This document shows positions 1 to 8,616 of a DNA stretch of 64,000 bases, piece after piece. Each line of letters opens with the position of its first letter. The first letter of the stretch is position 1. The DNA comes from Paracoccus sp. MBLB3053 (lineage in GTDB: Bacteria; Pseudomonadota; Alphaproteobacteria; Rhodobacterales; Rhodobacteraceae), in contig NZ_JAVQLW010000004.1 in the NCBI RefSeq assembly GCF_031822435.1, positions 186,001 to 250,000 on the forward strand, given 5' to 3'. The position numbers and the translations under genes were made by a program. The notes beneath the pieces were generated by a model. That model ran no database searches. It saw only the letters and a program-made list of their open reading frames with translations, and was not told the origin of the DNA.

Positions 1-428
1 CTGCCCAGGTCCGCATAGGGCGCATCGGCCCGCACGTTGACAGCGATCGGATCCGCATTGAACCGGCCAAGATAGGTGAAGCTTTCGGGCGTGACGCCCG
101 GCAGACCCTGCGACTTGTACATCGCGCTTTCGATGGTGATGACGCCCAGCGTGTACCCGTCCGGCTTGGCCTCGACGATGGCGCTATGGCCCACCAATCC
201 GCCCCCGCCCGTCCGGTTCACGACATTGAACGGCTGTCCGAGACGTTTTTCCAGTCCCTCGGCCACCGCCCGCGCGGTCGCATCCGTACCACCGCCCGCC
301 GACCACGGCACGATGAGTGTCACGGCCTTTTCCGGCCAATCCGCCAATGCGGTGGTCGCCGTTAGTGCAAGCATCAATCCCGCCGCACCCAGCACGCGTC
401 CGGCAAATGAAGCTGTCGTGAAAGCCAT
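1..428 (-). CDS. TctC/Bug-family tricarboxylate-type substrate-binding protein (3' end outside window)
   Basis: Periplasmic binding protein of tripartite tricarboxylate transporters, which captures carboxylates for a TctAB-type membrane pair. About 142 residues are visible from an ATG at 428; the rest lies beyond the window edge. The N-terminus is a Sec signal peptide (MAFTTASFAGRVLG..., cleavage near ALADWPEK). It is followed by the family's first strand (KAVTLIVPWSAGGGTD) and the glycine-rich NRTGGGG segment and KPDGYTLG motif typical of Bug proteins. It is divergent from the GntR regulator gene, which probably controls it. The ligand cannot be told from sequence. Confidence 0.9.
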   Translation of the reverse strand, partial: MAFTTASFAGRVLGAAGLMLALTATTALADWPEKAVTLIVPWSAGGGTDATARAVAEGLEKRLGQPFNVVNRTGGGGLVGHSAIVEAKPDGYTLGVITIESAMYKSQGLPGVTPESFTYLGRFNADPIAVNVRADAPYADLG

Positions 429-486
429 GGGTCTCTCCTCCCCCTCGCTGGTCCCGTGCCGCGCCAGCCTCCTCGCCGCGCGACAC

Positions 487-516
487 TTGACATATGACTT
501 ATGTCATAAGTAACCT
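487..516 (+). promoter_or_regulatory. Candidate promoter with overlapping operator for the GntR regulator / tctC divergon
   Basis: TTGACA (487-492) and TAACCT (511-516) are separated by 18 bp, giving a plausible sigma-70 promoter towards the regulator gene. The spacer holds nested inverted repeats: TGACAT-N7-ATGTCA (488-506) and TATGAC-N4-GTCATA (493-508). This lies between divergent tctC and gntR genes, where a GntR-family autoregulator usually binds. Binding is inferred. Confidence 0.5.
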
Positions 517-592
517 AACCTTGCCGCGCGCCTTGCGTCAACAGCGCAGTTCGCGGGCGGCGACAGGGTTTTGGACAAGGAAATCACCGCAA

Positions 593-1342
593 ATGAAGGC
601 CTCGCCGCAGAGCGTACAACGGGATAGGCTCCATGCGACCGTTTCGGCGGCGCTCGAGTCGCGCATCCTTGGCGGAGAGCTGAAGATCGGGGACAAGCTG
701 GATTCCGAAAGCGCCATTGCAAAGGAGTTCGGCGTCTCGACGCGGGCCGTGCGCGAGGCGATCCAGACGCTCGAAACCAAGGGGCTGGTCCAGCGCCGCC
801 ACGGCGACCGCACGACCGTCGTCCGCGAGGATGTTGGCGAATTTCTCGGCACGCTTGCCGTGAGCATTCGCCAGCAGTTGTTCAGCGACCCTGCCTATCT
901 CGAAGAGCTGATGGCGGCGCGCCGGATGATCGAGACCGAGGTTCTGGAAATCCTCTGCGCGACTCCCGGGCCGGTGGCCGCTGCCGTGACGGACGCGCTG
1001 GACCGGATGCGTCTCGCGCGTGATGCCGGAGACTTTTCCGCGTTCGTGGATGCCGACGCCGCCTTCCACCTGGCGCTGGTCCATTCGGCAAGGAATCGCA
1101 TCCTTTCCATCGTCTACGACAATTTTGCCAATCTGATCGGCGAAGTCATCCAGCTGACCAGCCGGGTGCCCACGAAATCGCTCGAGGCGGCCTATGACGA
1201 GCACGCCGAGATCTATGAATGTCTGCGCAGCGGCGACGAAATCGGGGCCAAGTCCCTGATGCGCGCGCAGATCGACAACAGCGCCCGCTATTTGCGGATC
1301 GCCATCGACAAGGCCCACGAGGAGGAGACGGGGAATGCCTGA
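593..1342 (+). CDS. GntR-family transcriptional regulator, FCD (FadR-like) subfamily
   Basis: DNA-binding regulator of about 249 residues. The N-terminal winged helix-turn-helix is visible (LDSESAIAKEFGVSTRAVRE, then QTLETKGLVQRRHGDRTTV), followed by an all-helical FCD ligand-binding domain with the DADAAFHLALVHSARN stretch that carries metal/ligand-binding Asp and His residues. I chose the ATG at 593 because an AAGGA lies about 11 nt upstream and because the longer reading frame from 494 would run through the promoter/operator. The last bases overlap the next gene (ATG at 1335), implying co-translation. It likely senses the carboxylate handled by the divergent TctC transporter and the downstream aldolase-like enzyme. 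Confidence 0.88.
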   Translation: MKASPQSVQRDRLHATVSAALESRILGGELKIGDKLDSESAIAKEFGVSTRAVREAIQTLETKGLVQRRHGDRTTVVREDVGEFLGTLAVSIRQQLFSDPAYLEELMAARRMIETEVLEILCATPGPVAAAVTDALDRMRLARDAGDFSAFVDADAAFHLALVHSARNRILSIVYDNFANLIGEVIQLTSRVPTKSLEAAYDEHAEIYECLRSGDEIGAKSLMRAQIDNSARYLRIAIDKAHEEETGNA

Positions 1343-1994
1343 TTTCGACTATTCGGATACTGATTGGAACGCGATCGGGCGTCTGTCCAAATGGTATTCC
1401 GGCGATATCCACGACAGCATGGAGGCGCTTGGCCTTTGGGGTCATCTCGACGGCATTCGCTTGCTGGGCGCGCTGTCTGACGGCGAAGTCGTATGCGGGC
1501 CGGCCGTAACCGTGCTTTTTGGTCCCTCGGATCGCAAGGGCGAACCGCAGGATGTCTATCACAATGCCATCGACAATGCCCCGAAGGGCGGCATCCTCGT
1601 ATGTGACGCATCCTGCGCGCCGGGTTCCTGCTCGGGCGAACTCATGAGCACCGGGGCCAAGACCCGCGGAGCAGCCGCGACGATCGTCAACGGGACCGTC
1701 CGCGATCTCGCGCAGGTGCGGCGACTGGACTATCCGCTCTTCGGCCTCGAACCCAGTCCCGTGGGCGTGACCGGCAAGAAGGAACCGATTGAGGCCCAGG
1801 TCCCGGTTACCATCGGCCGCGTCACGATCCGGCCTGGCGACGTGATCTTCGGCGATATCGACGGCGTGGTGTGCATCCCGAAGGAGCATCTTGCAGCGGT
1901 CGCCGACCAGGCGGACATGCTTGGCGAGCATGAGGCGGCGGCGCGCGACCGGATCCTTGCGGGCGAGAAGTTGCAATCTGTCTGGCCCGCCTGA
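1335..1994 (+). CDS. RraA-like / 4-hydroxy-4-methyl-2-oxoglutarate aldolase family protein
   Basis: Protein of 219 residues in the RraA / HMG-CHA aldolase fold. Family members are divalent-metal pyruvate aldolases or oxaloacetate decarboxylases acting on 2-oxo-acids; others (RraA) inhibit RNase E. The diagnostic segment GELMSTGAKTRGAA followed by NGTVRD is present, with the Arg and Asp that bind substrate and metal, and the GDVIFGDIDGVVCIPKE stretch near the C-terminus is also typical. The usual DG before the RD is NG here. It overlaps the GntR gene by 8 bp. The neighbouring TctC-type uptake gene supports a role in carboxylate breakdown rather than RNA turnover; the true substrate is unknown. 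Confidence 0.8.
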   Translation: MPDFDYSDTDWNAIGRLSKWYSGDIHDSMEALGLWGHLDGIRLLGALSDGEVVCGPAVTVLFGPSDRKGEPQDVYHNAIDNAPKGGILVCDASCAPGSCSGELMSTGAKTRGAAATIVNGTVRDLAQVRRLDYPLFGLEPSPVGVTGKKEPIEAQVPVTIGRVTIRPGDVIFGDIDGVVCIPKEHLAAVADQADMLGEHEAAARDRILAGEKLQSVWPA

Positions 1995-2221
1995 CGCGTT
2001 CAGGTCGAAGGCTCAAAGTGGTCTGCTACTGGCGCAAGTCTTGTCGTGCCTTTCATATTGCATGATCACATCATCGACCGTCCGCTCGGACGGTCAACCT
2101 GTGCCCGCAACCAAAACAGGTGGACGCGGGCATTTTTATAGGCAAGGACTGCCGCGCCAAATGCCGTGTTCCAAGCGCGAACATGCGGCCGCAAGCGGCC
2201 TGTTCGGCACCAGACCCAGTC
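1995..2221. other. Non-coding gap after the aldolase gene
   Basis: No reading frame here resembles a known protein. It probably contains the transcript end of the GntR-aldolase pair and the decayed 5' part of the IS5-type element that follows. Confidence 0.4.
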
Positions 2222-2395
2222 GGATGCTTTCAGCCTTTGCGCCGAGAAGACGAACACGCGATCCTTCCGATCCGTCGTAACCGTCGCATCTGGAAGGAAG
2301 ACTGTCCGGCTGCCCTCACGCGAAACGAGATCCTTCGGACCACCCGGCATATGGGCCGAGCGCTCTGGAAAAAATGGGGGGATTCCATGTTCGAT
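2222..2395 (+). pseudogene. IS5-type transposase remnant, upstream part (interrupted by IS4-type element)
   Basis: Read in frame 2 this stretch gives ILPIRRNRRIWKEDCPA then TRNEILRTTRHMGRALWKKW. That matches the conserved C-terminal third of IS5-family transposases: basic PRRN..W segment, then ARNE..R..RHLGR..WKRW. The usual YHRRSLVEAKM segment is lost and the catalytic N-terminal portion is missing. The reading resumes after the inserted element at about 3579, so this is one dead gene in two pieces. Confidence 0.7.
2387..2395. repeat. Target-site duplication, left copy (ATGTTCGAT)
   Basis: The 9-bp ATGTTCGAT immediately precedes the left inverted repeat of the IS4-type element and is repeated exactly at 3570-3578. 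Confidence 0.92.
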
Positions 2396-3569
2396 CACAC
2401 TACACGACACAAAGCTGGTTGAGGGCGGCGAGATCGATTCTACTGGGCGACTCCGCCCAAGGATACGCCCGATGCTTCACCGCACTATCGCCACCCTCGC
2501 TGAGATTTTGCGTCCGGAACTGGCCCTGAGCAAGAGCCGCGTCGAGACGCTCTGCATGATCGTTATCGGAATGATCAGCGCGCGCACCGCGTATCTCAGC
2601 CACCTCGCCTGAGAACGTCCTGGAGCGGCGCAGCCTGCCTCGACCTATCGGCGGTTGCAGCGGTTTTTCCAGCATGTCCGACTCGAGCAGGACTGGGCGC
2701 TGCCGTTGCTGGTCCGTCTTCTTGGCTCCAACGGCTCGTGGCATCTGGCACTTGACCGAACCCAATGGCAGGTCGGGCGGGTCGAGGTGAACTATCTCGT
2801 GCTTGCCGTCGTCACCCGCCGCTTTCGGGTGCCCCTGATCTGGGCCCTGCTCGAAGGACGCGTCTGCTCCGAGACAAACGCGCGCATCGCCCTGATCAAG
2901 CGCTATCTCGACCATTTCCCGGCCACAACCATCCGCATGCTGCCGGCCGACCGCGAGTTCACCGGAGCTGCATGGCTGAAATTTCTCAATGATCACAATA
3001 TCCCCTTTGCCATTCGCCTGAAGGAGAGCCTGCGCGTCACCACCGAGGACGGGCACGACCTGACCCTGCGCGCACGCCTCCATCACGCCCGGCGCAGCCG
3101 CACCTTCCGCGCACGGATCGGTGCCAGCGAGAACGCCGCAGCAAGTGATGCGCCGCTCCTGCATTTCGCCGCAAAGCGGCTTGGTGACGAATGGCTCATC
3201 ATCGCGACCAATGTTGCCCCGCGGGCCGCTCTGGAAGCCTACCGCAAGAGGTGGGCGATCGAATGCCTGTTCGGAGATACCAAGACCCGTGGCCTCAACC
3301 TCGAGGACACCCGCCTGCGAGAGCCTCGCAAGCTCGGCCTCCTGATGCCCTTGTTGCTCTCGCAATCGCATGGGCCGGGCGAACGGCTGCAGATCGCCTC
3401 GGGCGCGGGAGCCCGCCGCGGAAGGCCCATGGATATTACGCCAAAGCGTGGTTCCGCGTCGGTTTCGATCACATCCGACATCGTCTCCGGGCAGACCCGC
3501 TCGAGGCCATCCGGCCTTGGCTCAGGATTGCCTCAAATACAGAGAAAATGGCCGGAGTCGTGTAGTGTG
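2396..3569 (+). mobile_element. IS4-family insertion sequence, 1174 bp, with 13-bp terminal inverted repeats and 9-bp TSD
   Basis: The element starts with CACACTACACGAC (2396-2408) and ends with its exact inverse GTCGTGTAGTGTG (3557-3569). It is flanked by the duplicated 9-mer ATGTTCGAT. The internal gene carries the IS4-family YREK signature. It is inserted inside an older IS5-type transposase remnant. Perfect ends and TSD indicate a simple transposition event; the transposase gene has since been broken. Confidence 0.93.
2472..3565 (+). pseudogene. IS4-family transposase, inactivated by an in-frame stop and a frameshift
   Basis: DDE transposase of an IS4-type element. It begins MLHRTIATLAEILRPEL and reads to a TGA at 2610-2612, then continues in the same frame (STYRRLQRFFQHVRLEQDW, LALDRTQWQVG with the first catalytic Asp). 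The YREK motif is perfect in spacing: Y-RK-R-WAI-E-CLFGDT-K. After GLLM at about 3347 one base appears lost, since the family C-terminus (ALVALAIAWAGRTAADRLG ... FDHIRHRL) continues in another frame to a stop at 3565. Two independent lesions mean it cannot make a full transposase unless supplied in trans. Confidence 0.9.
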
Positions 3570-3578
3570 ATGTTCGAT
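3570..3578. repeat. Target-site duplication, right copy (ATGTTCGAT)
   Basis: Exact repeat of 2387-2395, directly after the right inverted repeat of the IS4-type element. Confidence 0.92.
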
Positions 3579-3727
3579 GTCGGGTTGAGGCAAAAATGAC
3601 CTGCCTCAAGCTCTTCGGCAAACGGATCATGTCACGGGAACCCGCACGTCAGACCGCCGAAATCCAAATCTGCATCATGAACCGTTCCTCGGCCTTGGGA
3701 AGAGCCGTGGTCGAGGCTGTCGCCTGA
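3579..3727 (+). pseudogene. IS5-type transposase remnant, C-terminal part
   Basis: From 3596 the frame reads MTCLKLFGKRIMSREPARQ, TAEIQICIMNRSSALGRAVV and EAVA-stop. This is the C-terminal end of the same IS5-type transposase whose upstream part ends at 2395. It is close to the C-terminus of the second copy at 14626-14913 (RLKLFGDRIMSRDPNRQAAE). The gene is dead: it is truncated and split by an IS4-type element. Confidence 0.78.
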
Positions 3728-3826
3728 CCGCAGATCGGAAAGATCTCACTCAACCTTGCGACGGTTTGTGCAACATCGCCCTCGCGCCCGCCAAATTGCT
3801 GGAGTTGCGACCGCGCGGTGGCCTCA

Positions 3827-4040
3827 TCACCGCCCGCTGGCGAGCCGGTAGCGTGATTCAGGACGAAGCGCATAGACCACGGCCACGCCATTCTCGCCGT
3901 TCCAGGTCCGCGCGTAAGCAGAAGACAGGGCCCTGCGGCGCGATCCGAAGAAAACGGCATTCGTTCTCGTCTGGCAGGACGGCATCGACACTGATATCGG
4001 CGCGGGAGATAGGGAGGCATCCGGCAGCAGTTCGTCGCAT
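3827..4040 (-). pseudogene. Possible remnant of a GntR-family (UTRA-type) regulator
   Basis: On the minus strand one frame reads DISVDAVLPDENECRFLRI then APQGPVFCLR, and a second frame then reads RTWNGENGVAVVYALRPESR and YRLASGR-stop. Joined by a frameshift, these resemble the C-terminal half of a UTRA ligand-binding domain (…GxPVxxLRR…NGxxVVYA…YR). No helix-turn-helix portion is recognisable. The call rests on pattern likeness only. Confidence 0.3.
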
Positions 4041-4557
4041 TGGCAGGCCTGTGGCGGCTCAGCCTGCTGATCGGGCTAACCCTCTGGGTCATGCTGGCCT
4101 AACTTGGGGGGCTGCGCGACCGCCGGCGGTCGTCGACGACAGTGGCCGATCCTGACGGCCCGGTGCGAGAACTTTGCGACGGAACCTTCGTATGTGGCCC
4201 CCTTGGTCGAACGGAAGATTCGGTGTCGATCTTAACGCTGAAAACAGCCGCGTGTCCCCGTGCCATCATTGGCCGGTTGATCGGTGAAATGGCGTCCGTG
4301 CCAGCTGAGGCTCAATGCTCGATCACCTTCACCGAGGCCTCGAATTCGTCGCTAGCCGCGATTCGGAGAGGGGCATGGTCACCAAGGCCTGGTTTTGTGA
4401 CTCGCCAGGCGCCGTGGCAGAAGGACCAGGCCCATGCCGTCAACTCCCGTGCCCGACCGGTACTTGCCTTTACCCTTCCTCAAGGCGCCATTCAGTCAAT
4501 TGCTTTCCTGTGTCAGGCCAGATTAGATCCGCCGCCTTTGCCGCCGACCGTCCAACC
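4041..4557. other. Gap without a recognisable gene
   Basis: Open frames here show no family motifs; the longer plus-strand ones are antisense shadows running into the ABC ATPase gene. A short plus-strand stretch reads as a hydrophobic segment (LAGLWRLSLLIGLTLWVMLA, ending near 4102) with no start codon or RBS. It may be decayed sequence linked to the adjacent IS graveyard. Confidence 0.35.
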
Positions 4558-5292
4558 TCAAGCGATCTGGCCAAGGAAATTCTGCAAGCGCTCGTTCCTG
4601 GGGTTGTCAAAAAATGCGGCGGGTGCGTTTTCCTCGACGATGACGCCCTTGTCCATGAAGATGACGCGATCAGCGACCGCACGGGCGAAGTCCATTTCAT
4701 GGGTGACGCACAGCATCGTCATCCCCTCGCGCGCGAGGTCGATCATGGTGTCGAGGACCTCCTTGACCATCTCGGGGTCCAGCGCCGAGGTCGGCTCGTC
4801 GAAAAGCATGATCCGAGGCTTCATGCAGAGTGCCCTTGCGATGGCCACGCGCTGCTGCTGACCGCCCGAGAGCTGGGCCGGGTATTTCTCGGCCTGTTCG
4901 GGAATCCGCACCCGCTCGAGGAACTTCCGGGCGGTCGCCTCGGCCTCGGCCCGCGGCGTCTTGCGGGTCTTCATTGGCGCGAGGATGCAATTCTCCAGCA
5001 CCGTCATGTGCGGGAACAGGTTGAAATTCTGGAAGACCATGCCGACATCCTGCCGGACTTTCGCGACATTCTCGCCGCCTGCGGTCAGCTCGACCCCGTC
5101 CACCGTGATCGTGCCGGCCTGGATCGTCTCGAGCTGGTTGATGGTGCGGATCAGCGTCGATTTTCCGGAACCCGAGGGACCACAGATGACGATGCGCTCG
5201 CCACGTTCGACGGTCAGGTCGATATCGACCAGGGCGTGAAACGCGCCGTAATACTTGTTGACGCCGCGCATGATGATGGCGTGTTCAGACAT
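4558..5292 (-). CDS. Polar amino-acid-type ABC transporter ATP-binding protein
   Basis: Cytoplasmic ATPase of 244 residues, last gene of a four-gene import operon. Walker A is GPSGSGKST, the ABC signature LSGGQQQR, and Walker [14 protein letters not shown], followed by a His switch in CVTHEMDFA; these match the GlnQ/HisP group. Start ATG at 5292 has GGAG about 9 nt upstream; the in-frame extension upstream is spurious because it would enter the inter-gene spacer. It follows the binding-protein gene after a 50-bp gap. Confidence 0.94.
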   Translation of the reverse strand: MSEHAIIMRGVNKYYGAFHALVDIDLTVERGERIVICGPSGSGKSTLIRTINQLETIQAGTITVDGVELTAGGENVAKVRQDVGMVFQNFNLFPHMTVLENCILAPMKTRKTPRAEAEATARKFLERVRIPEQAEKYPAQLSGGQQQRVAIARALCMKPRIMLFDEPTSALDPEMVKEVLDTMIDLAREGMTMLCVTHEMDFARAVADRVIFMDKGVIVEENAPAAFFDNPRNERLQNFLGQIA

Positions 5293-5342
5293 GGTCCGGC
5301 TCCGGAAAAGGTGCCCGACCTCTTCGGGTCGGGCGGCAAAGG

Positions 5343-6140
5343 TCACTCGGCGGTCTTCACGAATTCGGGCAGAGGGCCGCCCAGCCATTTCTCATGCACC
5401 TTGTCGAGCATGCCGTCCGACTTGGCCTGAGCGACAAAGGCATTGATCTTTTCCAGAAGCGCATCGGAACCGGGGGCGACGGCGATGCCCTGCACCTGGC
5501 TCGACAGGTCGAACTTCTTGTCGAAGCGGTCGCCCGCGGCGGCATTGACCTGCGACATCACGACGTTCGACGCGCCGATCAGCTTGACCTGCCCCGACAT
5601 CAGCGCCTGGACCGCGCTGGCATCATCGTCAAAGCGACGGATATCCGCATCCGCGGGCGCGACATTGGTCACACCGGTGTCCTGGGTGGAAGCCCGGGTC
5701 ACCGCGATGCCCTGACCCGAAAGCGCCGCCGCGTCCGCAAGCGGGGTGGCCTTGTCGCCATAGACCGCGATGCTGATCCCGGCATAGGGCTTGGAGAAAT
5801 TGACCTTTTCGGCGCGTTCCTTGGTGATGCCCAGCGAGGCGACGAGGACGTCGACCTGCCCCGACAGCAGATAGGGGATGCGGTTCGGACCCGTCACCGG
5901 AACGATCTCGGCCTTGACGCCCAGATATTCGCCAAGCGCTTTGGCCACATCCGCGTCGTAACCATCCGGCTTGCCTGCGGTGTCCAGGATGCCGAAGGGC
6001 GGGAAATCGACCAGCATCCCGATCTTGACCGTGTCCGCGGATTCGATCGCGGCAAGGTCGGTTGCCAGCACAGGGCCAGCCAGTCCGGCGGCAAGCGCGC
6101 TGGCGGCAAGGGTGGCAAACAGGCGGCGGTTCAGCTTCAT
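5343..6140 (-). CDS. ABC transporter substrate-binding protein, family 3 (polar amino acid type)
   Basis: Periplasmic solute-binding protein of 265 residues. A Sec signal peptide ([24 protein letters not shown] cleavage near residue 26) precedes a bilobed SBP_bac_3 domain. Typical features are [29 protein letters not shown], then [20 protein letters not shown]. The DFPPFG and PFG-like ligand contact patterns fit amino-acid or small acidic/amine ligands. Start ATG at 6140 was chosen because it begins the signal peptide. It sits between the permease and ATPase genes of the same operon. Confidence 0.93.
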   Translation of the reverse strand: MKLNRRLFATLAASALAAGLAGPVLATDLAAIESADTVKIGMLVDFPPFGILDTAGKPDGYDADVAKALGEYLGVKAEIVPVTGPNRIPYLLSGQVDVLVASLGITKERAEKVNFSKPYAGISIAVYGDKATPLADAAALSGQGIAVTRASTQDTGVTNVAPADADIRRFDDDASAVQALMSGQVKLIGASNVVMSQVNAAAGDRFDKKFDLSSQVQGIAVAPGSDALLEKINAFVAQAKSDGMLDKVHEKWLGGPLPEFVKTAE

Positions 6141-6159
6141 TGGGTTTCCTCCTCTGTGG

Positions 6160-6816
6160 TCAGCGCGTAATTGCCCGGCGCATGCGGGTTTCCATCCGCC
6201 TGGCCAGCAGCGAGAGCGGCCAGCACAGCGCGAAATACAGGATTGCGACCGTGCCAAAGACGAGAAACGGCTTGAAGGTCGCGTTATTGACGATCTGTCC
6301 GGCCCGCGTCAGCTCGGTGAAGCCGATGATCGAGGCAAGCGACGTGCCCTTGATCAGCTGCACCAGAAACCCGACCGTCGGCGCCGTAGCCACCCGCATC
6401 GCCTGCGGCAGGATCACGTGCCGCATCCGGTCGGCATAGCCAAGGGACAGCGCCGTCGCCGCCTCGGTCTGGCCCGACGGCACGGCCTCGATCGAACCGC
6501 GCCAGATCTCGCCCAGATAGGCGCTGGCATGAAGCGTCAGCGCGACGGCGGCCGCCAGCAACGGATTGATCGGCAGGCCGACCACGGCAAGCCCGAAATA
6601 AACCAGAAACAGTTGCATCAGCAGCGGCGTGCCCTGAAACACCTGAATGAACCCCGCCGCGAATTGCCGAAGCGCCTTGCGCTGCGAGGTTCGCGCCAGT
6701 GCGATGGCCATACCCCCGAGCGCCCCTCCGGCAAAAGCGATCGCCGACAGGATCAGCGTCCAGCGTACCGCCATGACGATGAAGATGACATCTGCGGTTG
6801 AAAAGACGCGGATCAT
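6160..6816 (-). CDS. ABC transporter permease, HisMQ family (second permease)
   Basis: Inner-membrane permease of 218 residues with about five transmembrane helices. The EAA-type loop is visible as ATALSLGYADRMRHVILPQA, the segment that docks to the ATPase. The N-terminal region TLILSAIAFAGGALGGMAI and QVFQGTPLLMQLFLVYFGL are typical of amino-acid permeases. It starts one base after the stop of the upstream permease gene, so the pair is co-translated and probably forms a heterodimer. Confidence 0.93.
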   Translation of the reverse strand: MIRVFSTADVIFIVMAVRWTLILSAIAFAGGALGGMAIALARTSQRKALRQFAAGFIQVFQGTPLLMQLFLVYFGLAVVGLPINPLLAAAVALTLHASAYLGEIWRGSIEAVPSGQTEAATALSLGYADRMRHVILPQAMRVATAPTVGFLVQLIKGTSLASIIGFTELTRAGQIVNNATFKPFLVFGTVAILYFALCWPLSLLARRMETRMRRAITR

Positions 6817-7485
6817 CTAGCGGCTCGCCGGATAAGAGAACGCGACGCGCCGGATCATTGCAAAGACCGCCGAAAAACCTGCGGCCAGCAGGAAATACAT
6901 CACCGTCAGCACCAGATAGACCTCGAAGCTGGCGAAGGTCTTGGCGTTCAGGTCCGCTCCGGCCGAAGCAAGGTCATTGGCCGAGATCACCGAGACCACG
7001 CTGGATGTCAGCATCAGATAGATGAACTGGCTGGTCAGCGCCGGGTAGATATTGCGCATCGCGGGCTTCAGGACGACATGGCGCAGGATCTGGACCGGGC
7101 TGAGGGCCAGCGCCCGGCCAGCCTCGATCTGACCTTGCGGGATGGATTCGATGCCGGCGCGGATGATCTCGGTTCCGTAGGCTCCGACATTCACGACAAG
7201 CGCCACCAGCGCTGCAGTGTTGGGCGACATCGCGATACCGATCGCAGGCAGGCCAAAGAAGATGAAGAATATCTGGATCAGGAACGGCGTGTTTCGGATC
7301 ACCTCGACATAGACATCGACCAGCCAGCGCAACGGCCGGATGCCCGAGGTCTTCGCCACCGCGCCCAATACGGATACGACGAGCCCAAGCACCATCGCCA
7401 TCAGGGACAAGCGGACAGTCAACCACGCGCCGTGGAGCAGCATGTCAAGATTGTCGAATATGGGCTGGAAGTTGAAGTGATACAT
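6817..7485 (-). CDS. ABC transporter permease, HisMQ family (first permease, operon leader)
   Basis: Inner-membrane permease of 222 residues, first gene of the import operon. It has the signature RNTPFLIQIFFIFFGLP and the coupling loop GRALALSPVQILRHVVLKPA. Only 63 bp separate its ATG from the end of the LacI-family regulator gene, and that gap contains a near-perfect palindrome at 7514-7531, implying LacI control. Confidence 0.93.
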   Translation of the reverse strand: MYHFNFQPIFDNLDMLLHGAWLTVRLSLMAMVLGLVVSVLGAVAKTSGIRPLRWLVDVYVEVIRNTPFLIQIFFIFFGLPAIGIAMSPNTAALVALVVNVGAYGTEIIRAGIESIPQGQIEAGRALALSPVQILRHVVLKPAMRNIYPALTSQFIYLMLTSSVVSVISANDLASAGADLNAKTFASFEVYLVLTVMYFLLAAGFSAVFAMIRRVAFSYPASR

Positions 7486-7513
7486 CTGCCCTCCCCTGCC
7501 GATGTCTCTTCCA

Positions 7514-7531
7514 ATTTGGATCGATCTAAAT
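7514..7531. promoter_or_regulatory. Candidate LacI-family operator
   Basis: ATTTGGATCGATCTAAAT is an 18-bp palindrome with one mismatched pair and a central CpG, the form expected for LacI-family operators. It lies between a LacI-type regulator gene and the first ABC permease gene, 29 bp before the permease start codon. Confidence 0.62.
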
Positions 7532-7548
7532 GGCGAAAATCAGCCAAG

Positions 7549-8559
7549 TCAAACGATTCTGTTCCCGCTGCTTTCACGGACCTTAAGCTGTCCTGAAAGG
7601 ATGCTGCGTTGGATCGAGGCCTTGGCATCGGTCATGCGCCTAACAAGAAGACGCGCCGCCAATTCTCCGATGCGTTGGGGCATCATCGCGACGCTGGTCA
7701 GCGAGGGATGCAGCAATTCGGCCAGCGGCAGGTCGTCCAGCCCGACGACCGCCATATCCCTTCCCGGAACCTTCCCGGCTTGGCGCAACCCTGCCATCAG
7801 ACCGGCCGCCAGAACGTCATTGAAGCAAAGGACAGCCGTCGGACGAGCCGGCAACTCCAGGATCCGGGCTGCGGATCGCGCGGCGCCCTCCCAGCTCAGT
7901 TCCGCCTCGACGATCCCGCCATTTTCCGCGCCGGTCTCGATCAGCGATTGCGTCAAACCTTTCAAGCGCTCTTCGCGCGCCGACGTTTGCGCGGCCACCG
8001 AAAGAAAGGCGATGCGGCGATGGCCAAGTGAGACCAGGTGCCTCATCGCAAGCGCGACAGCGTCTATGTAATTGCCGCCGGCGAAATCCGTCTCCTCTAC
8101 GCCGATCTCGCGCAGAGCTTGCACGACCGCCAGATCCCATTGCCGCAAGCGTCCCAGAAGTCGCGGATCGGTATCCTGCGCCGGACAAAGAATGACGCCG
8201 TCGACCCCATGGCCGCGAAAGCGATGCAGGATCTCGTCCTGTCGGGTCGGGTCGTCCTGGCTGTTCGCCAGAAGGACAACGCGCTCTCCCTCCCCCATCA
8301 CCTGCTCGACGCCCGAAAGGAATTCGGTGAAGAACGAATTTACGAGGTTAGGCACCAGGACCCCGATGGTGCGACTGCTCTTGTCGCGCAATCGCGCTGC
8401 GCCGATGTCTCGCACGTAGTCCAGGCTGGCCATCACCTCTTCAACACGCAAGCGGGTGGCCTCGGCGACCAGAGGCGATCTGCGCACGACCAGTGAAACC
8501 GTGGCACGTGATACACCGGCCACACGGGCGACATCCCGCAGCGTGATTTTGCTTTGCAT
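7549..8559 (-). CDS. LacI-family transcriptional regulator
   Basis: Regulator of 336 residues. The N-terminal helix-turn-helix ITLRDVARVAGVSRATVSLV and hinge region lead into a periplasmic-binding-like effector domain (IGVLVPNLVNSFFTEFLSGV, then GVDGVILCPAQ, HLVSLGHRRIAFLS). The C-terminal FNDVLAAGLMAGLRQAG and SLTSVAMMPQRIGELAARLL are also typical. ATG 8559 places the HTH at residue 5 as usual, although the purine-rich GGGGGAAGG abuts the ATG. It points into the ABC operon and is the likely regulator of it. Confidence 0.93.
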   Translation of the reverse strand: MQSKITLRDVARVAGVSRATVSLVVRRSPLVAEATRLRVEEVMASLDYVRDIGAARLRDKSSRTIGVLVPNLVNSFFTEFLSGVEQVMGEGERVVLLANSQDDPTRQDEILHRFRGHGVDGVILCPAQDTDPRLLGRLRQWDLAVVQALREIGVEETDFAGGNYIDAVALAMRHLVSLGHRRIAFLSVAAQTSAREERLKGLTQSLIETGAENGGIVEAELSWEGAARSAARILELPARPTAVLCFNDVLAAGLMAGLRQAGKVPGRDMAVVGLDDLPLAELLHPSLTSVAMMPQRIGELAARLLVRRMTDAKASIQRSILSGQLKVRESSGNRIV

Positions 8560-8616
8560 CCTTCCCCCGTATTTCTCCCAGACAAGGTAATTGATGGCCG
8601 TCGCGCGTTGAAGCAA

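Noticed and set aside
2066..2410. A 114-codon minus-strand frame
   Set aside because: It lies antisense to an IS5-type remnant, crosses the IS4 boundary and has no motif.
4142..5430. Long plus-strand frames across the ABC ATPase gene
   Set aside because: They are antisense shadows of a well-supported minus-strand gene and contain no motifs.
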